Source of the DNA: Taxillus chinensis
Taxonomy: Eukaryota > Streptophyta > Magnoliopsida > Santalales > Loranthaceae
NCBI GenBank assembly: GCA_023512835.1
Contig: CM042087.1
Span: forward strand, 47,457,682 to 47,521,681
DNA length: 64,000 nucleotides
Direction: 5' to 3'
This document shows, piece by piece, positions 54,241 to 64,000 of the stretch. Numbering within the stretch: position 1 is the stretch's first letter; every line of letters starts with the position of its first letter. The translations under genes were made by a program, and so were the position numbers. A model generated the notes under the pieces. It searched no databases, was not told the origin of the DNA, and was given only the letters and a program-made list of their open reading frames with translations.

Positions 54241-55181
54241 TCACATTCAATAACCTATTATTTGTGCAGATTACATATAATATAATATATACAATATATA
54301 TATATATATCGTAGAATATGTTCAAACGTAGCAGGCGGAGACGCCAGGGTTGGTACCGATCCGAGAAACAAGAACGCCAAACGTGTTTATACATGTATAT
54401 ATATATATGTATATATTAGCATCGATAAATTCGAATGGGTATCATTCTCCAACAGACCATGTTCATGCAGCGAGATGAGCTAGTAGTAAGGATCACCTAC
54501 CCGATTATAGCCTCGAATGATTAACTCGACGGTTAAGCTCCAAACTTCATTGCTCCTCTTGCCAAGCTGCATCATTACATCGAAAATAGGGCTTCTTCCT
54601 AATTTCTTTATTTATACTCTCTTGTTATAATAATAATAATAATAATAATATCAATAATAATTTTGCATTAATTATTAATAATACCAATATTAAGAAGGTC
54701 ATTATATTAAATGCTTGGGTTAATAATAATCACATAATAATAATAATGATAATAATAAACCCAATAATCGCAACATTAATTATAATAATACTCCAAATAA
54801 TTAAATATTAGTATTATCATTATTAAAAACAACACACATTAAAATAATCAAAATAATTATTTTAATAATTATAATAATATAATAATAACAACCCCAACCT
54901 ATTTAAATCACTCTGAATAATAATAATAATCCAAATTGCTAATACATATGTTTAAACTAACCGGGCCTAACTCACCTCCCTCAGACGGTCTTACAACTTT
55001 CTCATTTAATTCCTTAAAATGTTAAAATTACCCTTATAGGCCCCAATTCTAAATCGAGCCCAATTATTGTCAAAATGCTCCGTTTGCGAGTACACTCCCA
55101 TCTAAATATTTTCATCTCTCGATATGCATTTACATCACATGACTATCTCCTAGAACCTCAAACACAAGTCATTACAATTTG

Positions 55182-55506
55182 TGTGGTTATAAATGGATCA
55201 AGGAACCACATTATGAGGGTTATTTTATTATTTTGCTAATGATTGTCGTAATAAAAATTGTATCATGCTTTTAAAGTATAAATCAAATGCATTGGATTGC
55301 TTACGATTAACCAAAAGGGAAGCTAACAAAACTATAAGCATAACATTAAGTGTTAGCAAATTAGGGAGCAATGTTTTTAGAGATGAGGTACAATATGGAA
55401 ATGTATTTATTGAATAAACTTTTACAAGACTAATGATAGACTATACATCACATGTGATAGTGTGGTAATGAGTTTACATCTATAATACTTATGAGTCTAC
55501 ATCTAT
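55182..55506. other. Intergenic DNA between two family-C LTRs
   Basis: AT-rich DNA with a near repeat of GAGTTTACATCTATA / GAGTCTACATCTATA just before C2 (about 55470-55506). No gene. Confidence 0.5.
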
Positions 55507-56578
55507 ACGCCCTGGATTTCCCAACACCGAGAAACCGGTTAGCGATGCTCCATGCCTCGCACCCAGGAGGACAAGGGGTTGGTGAGTGGTCACCTAATGG
55601 GGCTCCTCTTAGGTCTTACCTCAAACTCGTCACAATCTCACACATGACATGCACAAACAACACAATATAGTACTCCATGTAATAAAACCGTGTCATATAA
55701 TAAATAGGTCACCAGGCCCCTAAACACGGTGTTTCAAATAAGTACACCAATCTCAAGCAAATACAAGAGTCTCCGTCTCGTCAATTACAATATATCAAAG
55801 AGAATAATAAAACAACACTCATGCATCCTCGGTGTGACAATCTCCTAATGCGCTAGGTCCGAAAAAAAGACATTAAAGGTGGGTGAGCAAACCATAGCTC
55901 GATAGGGTTATGTCTCCCTGGACCAACCCAACATCTCCTCCACGAAATGCTTTATGCGAGATATGTGCAGTGTAGTGTAATTAAAGTACAATGAAATACA
56001 CACAAGAAATTCACAGGAGGTTCCCTCGATGGAACCTCAATGTCTCATGTCCATCTCATGGGTGTCCCCTCACCTGGGACCTCATATCTCATGTCCAATC
56101 CAGGAGCTGTCCCTCTCATGGACCTCATATCTCATGTCCCAATCCAGGACTATCTCATCACTGGGACCTCATATCTCAAACACAAGCATGATAACGAAAT
56201 ACACAATTTAACTCATGGAACATCTCTATTTAAGCACAACAAATTACACACATATGTTCAAACTCACATTACACCTCAATACAGCTCAAGGACATCTTTA
56301 TTACATGTTCTCAACGCAAAACATATATATATATATATATATATATACATAAATCCACGCATGTCTCACAATTACACATCACAATACAAACTCCCCGAAA
56401 TCATCATCTCAAACAATTACAACTCATAAAACGGGTTCCAGGAGATAGAACCACCTACCTTAGATTCAATTGTGTTAGGATTTGGAAATCAAGAAATCAG
56501 ATGATCCTCCTTCCTCCTTGCTCCTCTCCAATGGTGCCTCCCGATTCCAAGAACGCACCCGTAACGATTGTACAGACG

Positions 56579-56582
<4 letters not shown>

Positions 56583-56633
<51 letters not shown>
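56583..56633. repeat. (TC)n microsatellite in C2
   Basis: A 51-base TC tract, homologous in position to the tract in C1. A (TA)n run also lies at 56320-56346. Confidence 0.95.
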
Positions 56634-56638
<5 letters not shown>

Positions 56639-56699
56639 AGCGGCTACGGAAAAAAAGAACCCTAAAATCGAAAGACAGAAGTCGTATCGAAAATATATT

Positions 56700-57050
56700 G
56701 TCACAGAGGCGACGTCGACCCAAAAACAGGCAGGATTGACCCACATCGACTGCCCTTCTCGCGTCGACCAGGCCTCAACGTCAAACAAAACTCACATCGC
56801 ATCAGGTCGATCTCAAGCTGGATCGACCACGTTGACCTCACATCGACCTATGTCGAACATTTCTCGCGTCGACCAATACACATGGAAAAGCTCTTCGGAA
56901 ATTGCTCTTGGTCGACCTCGACCTACGTCGAACAAGAATCTCGCATTAACCACACACATCGACGCACGTCGACCGCTCATTTTGCCAGGTCGACCACGTC
57001 GACCCTTGCTACACCGACCAGGCCACATCGACCAAGCTACACACGAAAAT
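56700..57050. repeat. GTCGACC iterated block in C2
   Basis: More than a dozen GTCGAC, ATCGACC or GTCGAAC words recur at irregular 15-30-bp spacing. GTCGAC and its neighbours are palindromic around TCGA. ORFs over it are Arg- and Ser-rich with no domain. Confidence 0.8.
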
Positions 57051-57268
57051 CCAACTTAGCTTTCTTCAAAATAATTTGGCTTAGGGCGGCTTCCTGACCC
57101 CGGTCGTGGCCGGGCGGCGAGCACATCGCCCTCGAACTCCTGGCCGTCGGGTCAAGGTGCTTGCTCGAACACAAAAAAGACTAATTCATCCAAGCCCAAT
57201 CACGTGTCGATACAAGATAAGGCACCTCACAACCTCTAACTCTCAGGACTAGGACACGGGTCCTCACA

Positions 57269-58024
57269 ATATGTATATTAATGGGAAAAAAGATATTTTA
57301 ACCTAAAATATTAAAATATTTTATTAATATAATACTATTCATTTTAAAATATGTACATAAAATTCTTCATAAATTCAAAAGTTTAATGGCATGAATTAAT
57401 AATAAAAGAAAATTAAATAGGATTGGGAAGGTTACTGAAGTAAAATATCAATATTAGCTATCAATTTATATTTAAATTATATTATAAAATAAGTTAATAT
57501 GTCATTTTACTATTTAAAAAATTCATAGTTCTATTAAATTCAGATGAGTCGTCTAGGTCACACAAAATTGACCGGTTCAATTGGGTTCAATTAGAAACTC
57601 GGACGGTTAAATGTCCGGATTATCGATTCACCAATTTGACCAGGTGATAGATCAAATTAAATAACTATAACAATTTGTACAAGTATTAACAAACATTAAA
57701 TGAACATGGAGTTTGAAGTTATATAAATACTTCATGAACTTGTTCATCAATTCGTGTATTATGTTGGTATAGTATCAATATGCTTATTGTTATGTGCCCA
57801 TATCTGAATACGTTAATGTATTATACGTTTGATTCTTATATATGTTTGTTTAATGACATTTGTATTGTGAATTTGTACGTGCATATGCTTGCAGTGTGAA
57901 TGCATTACAAATGATAGGTTTTTGATGATACCAATTTTGTAATTTGTATATGGCACTAGTAGTTAATTTATTGACCTTTTAAGTGCGAATATAATGAATC
58001 ATTTATTTGATTTTGTGGGATTTA
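57269..58024. other. AT-rich intergenic DNA, no gene seen
   Basis: No gene, repeat edge or structured element could be supported. Confidence 0.5.
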
Positions 58025-58695
58025 TAACATCTTCGGTACAACTTGGCTAAAAGTTATAGCTAAGGTCAAATATAATTTGATGTAGTTATCATTTAGCTGA
58101 TGCTTATCCAATAGTTGTTTATGTATTTTTTTACTAAATCATAATTTTTCCAAATTTATCCTTCCATATTTACTCTTTCAGCATCTCCAATTTCAATTCT
58201 AACTAATGGCGCGTGCGGGATGTAAGAGCATGGGACGATGGATCTGGGCGACATGAAGGGAGGTGAAGGGGGCAACGTTGGTAGTGGGAGCGGGAAGGGT
58301 GGAGGCCGAGCGGGATATCTTCACGGCATGCGGGGAAGGGTGGCGCGATTTACCCCTTTTGGAGAGAGAGAGTGAGAGAGAGAGATCACTTGGCGTTGCA
58401 TTTGCTGACCCTCGACGGAGAGGGAGAGGGGGGCACGACAGGAACGCATGGAGGCGGGACGATGCCGACAGAGGTAATGTCGTAAATGCAAAACGTACGC
58501 TACTAATGGTATGTTAGGGACGCAAAACGTACGCTACATGGAAGCTAAATGCATCTAAGCTAAAAGCTAAAATTTTAGTTGAATGTATATTTAACTGATG
58601 GTATTACTGTACTATTGGAGCACACTTTTTTTAAAATTTAATTAAATTTAACTATAACTTTTGCTATAGGCAAACCTATTCTATTGGAGATACTC
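58025..58695. mobile_element. 671-bp element related to 48301-49147
   Basis: The left end TAACATCTTCGGTACAA...AAAAGTTATAGCTAA and the reversed right end GAGTATCTCCAATAGAAT...AAAAGTTATAGTTAA are inverted repeats. TTA before and TTG after give a one-mismatch 3-bp duplication. It shares the TTTTTACTAAA...TTTCCAA(A)TTTATCCTTCC segment with the other element. A GC-rich GA-run (58360-58385) lies inside. The plus frame 58263-58517 within it is not called. Confidence 0.6.
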
Positions 58696-59426
58696 TTGAG
58701 GACATAAGTTTACTTTCTATGCGTACTTGGTTGTCTTATTATATTAATAACACAATTAATATCTTGCCACTCAAATAAAAGAAAAAAATACACATTAAAA
58801 CCTACAACCAAGTTTTATATAATAATATAAATATGAAATAGTTATTTTATTTTTAAATTTTAAATATGTAAAGTATTATAATAAAATTCTATTTATTTAT
58901 TTATTGCTTTTATATAAATATCATAATTAACAAATTTTAATATTTTTAAATAAACATGAATTATATTCTCTCTCTCTCTCCCACACACACATATATATAT
59001 ATAGATCAAAAGCAAATTTGATATTAAATATACTATAATAATACTTTACATAAATAAAAATCAAAATAATTATCTCGTACTCAATATTTTTTTTTCTTGT
59101 TATATAAATTTCAGGTAGTATGATATATATATGTGTGTGTGTGTGTGTGTAAACATACTGTATCACTATGATGATGGTGGGAAAGGGGTCGCTAGGATTA
59201 TAAATGGAAAAAGATTCGTTTGGCCATTATTACAGTTTGGAAATAATTTTCATCACCTAGCATTGTTTAGAAAAGAGTTTGTGTAGCTTGAAGGAAGGAT
59301 TTTGTTGGTTTTTTAAAATGTAATGGCTAAAAAAGTTTGATTGTGAATTATTTGAGTATTCTACCCGATTGTTTTACGGATTTTTTAAATTTTATTTTTT
59401 TATGTGTATATAAAATTTAACATGCT

Positions 59427-59484
<58 letters not shown>

Positions 59485-59930
59485 ATATATAAGTTAAATT
59501 TAAAATATAAACGAAGTTTTTTTTAAATTGTAACAAAAAACATAATACTAACAACATAAAATTCTGGCTCCCAAATTATGATCCTGTTTGGTTTGCATGT
59601 GTTCAAAATATGTTTTTGTTTTCAAAAATAAAATCAAGTGTATTTATTTTCTGAATAAAATATTATCTTATTTAAATTCTAATTTTATTTTTTATGCGTG
59701 CATTAAACCGTTTACATGTTTATACTTTGCTTTACAAAATATTTATTGTATAGTACAATGCTAACTTAATTGCTTTTACTAAATATTTATTATATAAAAT
59801 ATTAATCAAATTTTAAACACGAAAAAAACTGTTTTATCAATACATGAAAAACCTAAATTGAAACGTTTAATTTTTTTTAAGAATTATTTTATTATGAACG
59901 AGTGTTGCCACATCATAATAAATGTCATTT
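58696..59930. other. AT-rich intergenic DNA with microsatellites
   Basis: It includes a TC run at 58967-58980, a (GT)n run at 59133-59150 and a long (TA)n at 59432-59472. No gene is seen. Confidence 0.6.
59432..59472. repeat. (TA)n microsatellite
   Basis: A ~40-base TA tract followed by TATG repeats at 59472-59484. Confidence 0.95.
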
Positions 59931-60084
59931 TATCCTCTCATTCATCCAGGTTTCCGATGACAGCCGATAAGCATTCCTAGCTGTCGCAAACGCAGCGTTG
60001 AGTCCCAAGTCGTGAGAACGTAACAGGAAAAGGAAGCGTGGGAAACGTTGGGCGACACACCGACAGCTCTGTTTTTCTTATACA

Positions 60085-60185
60085 CGCACACATATATATA
60101 GAAACATAAACCGAACATATCAATCCTACCTTCTACTACCTTAATAGTGGACTTGAGTGAGAAGAGAGAAGCTGCAACTGAAATA
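60085..60185 (+). promoter_or_regulatory. Core promoter and 5' UTR of the aldolase-fusion gene
   Basis: CATATATATAG at 60091-60101 is a TATA box about 90 bases before the ATG. The probable start site lies near 60125-60135, leaving a 5' UTR of about 50-60 bases ending GAAATA before ATGGCG. The stretch 59990-60070 upstream is less AT-rich and contains ACGT-core words (AACGTAAC, AAACGTTGG). Confidence 0.5.
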
Positions 60186-61342
60186 ATGGCGTTGCCTGGA
60201 GTTTCAAGCGTGGTGGGTTTTGTGGGCTTGGAAGAGCTGAGCTTGGAAATGGCTGCTTCCCTCCTCCAATCTGGCTTCTCCGTTAAAGCATTTGAGGTGA
60301 ACTTCACTTATTTTCCCTCCCCCTCTCTATCTCCTGGCCATGCTTTGAATTTCTAAATTTTAATGGCAACACACTATCGCAAATCTCTCCTCACCTACCT
60401 AACACAAACATGGAACAAGGTGGTATCGATTATTTAGACAAATAGTCACGTTGGTAGCCTCTTTTGCTGGGGGCGAGTTCGCATAGAAGCGTCAACCTGA
60501 GTTGTTTTTTTGTTGCATTCGATTCCTATTTTTGCTGTTAATTGGTTGATACCCATTACTATCACACTAGAGATTAGCTCCGCGTAAATGTATTTTACTA
60601 GATTTTTTTTTGGACTTTCCAATTCCCAAAGGTTGTTTTATTTTACAACGTGCTAATATTATTTTATCTGGGTTTCTTTTATTTGCAGACATCAGGGCCA
60701 TTGATGGATGGTTTTTCGAAGTTGGGAGGAGTTAAATGTTCCAGTTCTATGGAAGCTGTGGAAGGTAGCCAAACGGTCTGATTAAATATATGACCAGTCT
60801 TTGGTAACGTGAATGAACTTATTTAGGCAGTTTAACTGAATAAATTGTTAGGGGCAGGCCTTCTTTAAGTTATAGTGGCAGCCATAGTGCATGTTCGTAG
60901 TGGCATTGGTTAACCAGCGGATAGGAGCTCTTGTTTCAATTGGTTGACCTCGTTCTCTTTGATGCTTGATGTGCCTTTGATAGCTGTGGTCTCTTGTTTC
61001 GATTTCCCTTTTGGTTCAGTTATTTTGGAAAGTGGCAGTCTCCCCATGTATAATGTCTTTACATCGATTTGATGCTATTTTCTTTGTCTCTTTTGATGCA
61101 GATGTTGATGCCTTGATTGTATCCCTTACCCAACCACATCAGATAGATGAAATAATTGTTGTTTGCAAGGATCTTTTTAAAGGTTTTTATGACTTTATTT
61201 TTTTTTCCTTTTTCAGTATCTGAGGTTCTTTCTTGTATGCTCAGTTTGTTGTTCATGGCAGGATTGTGCAAAGATACTGTCGTCATTCTCCAGTCAACCA
61301 TATCACCAGCATATATTCAAAAGCTCGAGAAGCATCTAACAG
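60186..61342 (+). CDS. 3-hydroxyisobutyrate dehydrogenase-like/aldolase fusion, first 4 exons
   Basis: Exons 60186-60296, 60689-60764, 61102-61182 and 61262-61342 join in frame to MALPGVSSVVGFVGLEELSL...LEKHLTG (about 117 residues; phases 0, 1, 1, 1). This matches the N-terminus of the large plant protein represented by Arabidopsis At1g18270, annotated as a ketose-bisphosphate aldolase class-II family protein. It fuses two NAD-binding 6-phosphogluconate/3-hydroxyisobutyrate dehydrogenase-type domains, a DUF1537-like kinase domain and an aldolase domain. The part here is the first Rossmann fold: VVGFVGLEEL is the nucleotide loop, VDALIVSLTQPHQIDEII and DTVVILQSTISPAYIQKLEK the next strands and helices. 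The last donor reads ACAG/GCAAGT, a GC-AG type. An upstream in-frame ATG-less extension is ignored. The true substrate is not established. The gene runs off the window; no later exon is seen up to 64000. Confidence 0.88.
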
Positions 61343-64000
61343 GCAAGTTGTTTTCTCTTATTGTCAACTGTAGACAACCATATGTGATCAGGCAAGCTGT
61401 TTCTATAAAATAGGTTTTCCTGCTCTATTTTGTTGCTGAAAAGGTGGTTGAAGATTTGGTCAACTATTACCTGTCTAATTATATATTAATTGCATATGTA
61501 TAGATATCTTATTGGTTATAACCAATAGGATCATTCAGAATTCTTTGGTTGAATGTCTAATTCAGGTGGTGTTGTTTGACCACTCAACAAATTTTTTGTA
61601 GCTGAATGACTTAAGACAAATAGTGGACAATTCTGCCTTACTTTGCTATTTTTATTTTTATTTTTGAAAGGGATCCATATATTTGGTAAGAATTAATTTA
61701 TTTTTATTAAGTGAATATAAAGACACACACACGCATTATTTTGCTACTTAATTTTAATATACAGACAAACATCCAACTTGATTGAAAATGTTTTACTCTG
61801 ATTTAAATGAGCTTTAGTGCGATTATTTTGCAAAATCGTGTTCGAAGAATTCCATTGAAGATGCACCATTCCTTTGGAAAGATAATCTGTTCTATCCTGA
61901 GAGACTCCTGAGAGACAATTGTTCAACAACCTTGGGTACCCGTGGAGAAGACAAATTGTCTTAAGGTCACAACGTGAATTCATTGGGCTTGGATCCTTGC
62001 TTTTCTCTGCTCTTTATCAAGTTTTTCTAATCCTCTTGTTCATATACAGACACAGAAAACTACAATTTTTACGTAAGGATAAATTGAAAAATGCAGTCAA
62101 TCTGATACTAAAAATTTTAAATTATACTATAATCAAGCAGTTAAAATCATTTTACATCTTATATGTAACCAATTTATTTAGCAGGATTTTAATGCTAAAT
62201 TCTCCCGCACTATTCAATATTCATTACTAAGAAGAAACAAATGTCACTTAAGCGTTGTATTTTTAATTGCAAATTTGCAACATGGTATCACTGCCTTCCT
62301 AAGGTATTTGTTGCCTCAGTCTTTCTTATTGTTGTCATCACCATATTCTATGGTTTTTGTTGTCTCATTCTTCCCTTGTTGCCGCCCCAGTTCTCTGGTC
62401 TTCTTTATGCCACCATTATCTCCTCATCTCTCAAACATGATGTATCTTTCCTACAATACATCCAAACAGTTGCAGAATTAGATATAACATTTCAAAACCA
62501 TTTTTCTTAGATCTCAAGGCCAGATTAATGCCATCGAGTCCTTAGGATGATTTCTTATTGTCAGTGGCAATTTTTTCCTACACTATTTATGTGAAGGAAA
62601 AGGAAAGGCATTTTTTCCTTGGAATAAAGGATTAATCAGACGTGACGGCTGCTGATAGAAAAGATAAACTTAATTATTATTCCATAAAAAAGGGTATGCT
62701 GAAAAAAGCGCAAAATGTGTATCCCTCATTAGGAACTCAAAATGAGAGGTTCTTTGATACTTATTCTGATTTTTGGGTGCTTGCTCAACACATATTTTTT
62801 ACTTAAGTCATGGTTGATAGGTTAGTTTCATTGATTGTTGCTCTCAAGTCACTTGTGTTTATTTGCACGTTTTGTTGAAACATAAGAGTGAAGTATTTGT
62901 TTGTTTCAAGCACTTTTATGCTATGATACATACCTAATATAATGCCTCCATTAAATTTTTTTATCGTGATAGTGGAATATAATACACCAATAATTTATTA
63001 TAAGATTTTCTTTCTAACTATGACATTACGCACCAAACATGTTTTCTCAATACACCAACTGAGAATGGAATGGCCAAACAAAAGAATTAAAACTTACAAG
63101 AAGTTATTTGATCTATGATGTTTGCTATGAATGTTCCTCGACAATATTCAAGTGACGTAATTCTTATGATTAGATGCCACGACACATCCTTGCACCTCTA
63201 GATTTCCTCATTTGGTTGTCTACATTCATTATCCCACCTAAAATGTATGGTGATCGGCGTTTCGCAAGTGTACAAATCGCGACAAGTAATAAAGTGAATT
63301 TTTAAGTTCAGATATCGATCCGAAGGAAAGAATGAAGAATTTGAAAATTTTAAACTAACTTATAAAGAGCTTTTGATTTGAAATAATTTAAAAACAGAAC
63401 CGAATTAAAACAATTACTTTTAGGAAACAGGAGAAATGGAAAAAGCGCTTTTTAAAGTAAAGATAAATTTAATTGATAAAGGCGATTAGAGTTAAGCTTT
63501 CATTTGATGTATTTTTTCAAAGATTATGTCTTAATTTAATCTAATTTTTTTTCTTGTGATCATATTTAATATCCAAATTCTAATGCATGAGTTAGCACTT
63601 TAACCTCTTTGTTGTATTCTTTGTGGTTATTTTGCTACCTAAAAAGGCTATCACTTTTACTATCCTTCGTTTCAGAAGGTCTATATATCCATGGACAGTT
63701 TTTGAGACCCTAAGCCTTATTATTCCACATAAAGTGTATGGTTTGGTTGTGTCTTTGTTCATAATCAACATTCACACGACAAGTTAGCCCCTCAACCTTT
63801 TTGTTATATTTTTCGTGTGTATTATGCTACCCAAAAAGACTCACAAATGTTGAGTGGGCTGACTCACTTGGGGAAGGAATCTTATTTTCCTCTTATGGTC
63901 ATTTATAGATTTAGGATTTTACAAATGTTGAGTGGGCTGACTCTCTTAGTGAAAAATGTTCTACCTTGGAATACATTATCTTTGTTGGATGAAATTTAGT
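61343..64000 (+). other. Long intron 4 (or inserted elements) of the fusion gene
   Basis: I find none of the following conserved blocks of the gene here, so either this is one large intron or elements have inserted. ATGGTATCACTGCC at 62281 resembles a degraded PBS after an LTR end. 63243-63310 (GGTGATCGGCGTTTCGCAAG, then AATCGCGACAAGTAATAAAG) resembles wording common in plant LTR-element ends. Plus-strand ORFs at 61919-62510 have hydrophobic composition and no domain. Confidence 0.4.
63840..63948. repeat. Short direct repeats near the right edge
   Basis: ACAAATGTTGAGTGGGCTGA followed by CTC occurs at 63842-63864 and again at 63922-63944 in the same orientation, 80 bp apart. A looser duplication joins about 63600-63648 and 63792-63840 (AACCTCTTTGTTGTATT / AACCTTTTTGTTATATT and GCTACC(T/C)AAAAAG). 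Confidence 0.75.

Larger units (their letters stand above)
52767..54995 (-). mobile_element. Family-B solo LTR (B2) nested in C1
   Basis: This 2,229-bp LTR begins TGTCATGCCCC and ends GGTCTTACA, with ACTTT before (52762-52766) and after (54996-55000). It shares with B1 the early block CCCACGGAATTAGGAACG..., the box at 53134-53160 and the CACATATG / GGGACCCACGG region at 53390-53470. Its own GC-rich block (53940-54200) is unlike B1's. It contains TA and TAA runs. Confidence 0.9.
51187..55176 (-). mobile_element. Family-C solo LTR (C1), split by nested B2
   Basis: It begins TGTCACATCCTGG at 51187 and ends CAAGTCATTACA at 55176. ATTTG occurs before (51182-51186) and after (55177-55181). Removing the nested family-B LTR and its duplication leaves about 1.76 kb, the same length as C2. 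It has the conserved LTR box (51511-51540), GGTCGATCAAA-type iterations (52080-52300) and a long (TC)n tract. No internal coding region is present. Confidence 0.88.
55507..57268 (-). mobile_element. Family-C LTR (C2)
   Basis: It matches C1 from CGCCCTGGATTTCC through the conserved box (55877-55907) and the (TC)n tract to the end CGGGTCCTCACA at 57268. The first bases (TATACGCCC) do not keep the TGT end, and I could not find a matching target-site duplication. Length about 1.76 kb. The 56700-57050 part is a GTCGAC-rich block. Confidence 0.8.

Noticed and set aside
53901..54314. Overlapping GC-rich ORFs on both strands
   Set aside because: They lie in the GC-rich variable block of a solo LTR with no conserved motif and no agreement with the related LTR B1.
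62241..62510. Membrane protein gene in the aldolase-fusion intron
   Set aside because: The hydrophobic frame has T-rich composition only, no recognised family and no promoter or splice support.

Overview
The window is plant nuclear DNA, almost certainly from an angiosperm. The signs are high AT content, spliced genes with GT-AG introns, many nested LTR retrotransposons of the Ty3 chromovirus type, a hAT transposon, Harbinger-type MITEs, and a plant-specific multidomain dehydrogenase/aldolase gene at the right edge. Nothing fixes the species. Most of the sequence is transposable-element debris. I see only two host-type genes with convincing exon structure.

Layout. 1-1647: an unidentified GC-richer stretch, then low-complexity DNA. 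1648-11735: a complete but decayed minus-strand Ty3 chromovirus, with two ~2.48-kb LTRs, a TTTTC target-site duplication, an initiator-Met PBS, a PPT, and frameshifted gag, protease, RT, integrase and chromodomain. 11736-14468: A-rich debris and a hAT-like end. 14469-19294: a solo LTR related to that element (family A). It is interrupted by a second-family (B) solo LTR at 16622-19117 with an AAACG duplication. 19295-23270: a decayed hAT element with BED zinc finger and hATC domains. 23271-27300: AT-rich DNA with retroelement relics. 27307-30652: a long inverted repeat with ~1.6-kb arms, a third partial copy of which lies at 33175-33605. 30960-35430: two diverged copies of a small minus-strand gene segment, one next to a broken FTSH11-like AAA protease fragment. 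35970-36520: a copia gag relic. 36548-39820: a family-D solo LTR (CAAAA duplication). 39826-41745: scattered Ty3 fragments. 42503-43980: an intact three-exon Harbinger-derived gene whose catalytic Glu position reads Asn; its likely leader and promoter are near 46000-46210. 46900-49150: three GAGCATT-type MITE-like elements, with a fourth related element at 58025-58695. 51187-55176: a family-C solo LTR (ATTTG duplication) containing a second family-B solo LTR (ACTTT duplication). 55507-57268: another family-C LTR. 60186-61342: the first four exons of the 3-hydroxyisobutyrate-dehydrogenase-like/aldolase fusion gene. The rest of that gene lies beyond the window.

There is no operon-like cooperation here. 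The biology is a nest of retrotransposons with a readable insertion order and several self-complementary structures that could feed small-RNA silencing. All long LTRs lie in the same orientation and share one conserved box although the families are otherwise different. Many boundaries were fixed by finding target-site duplications by eye; percent identities are estimates.
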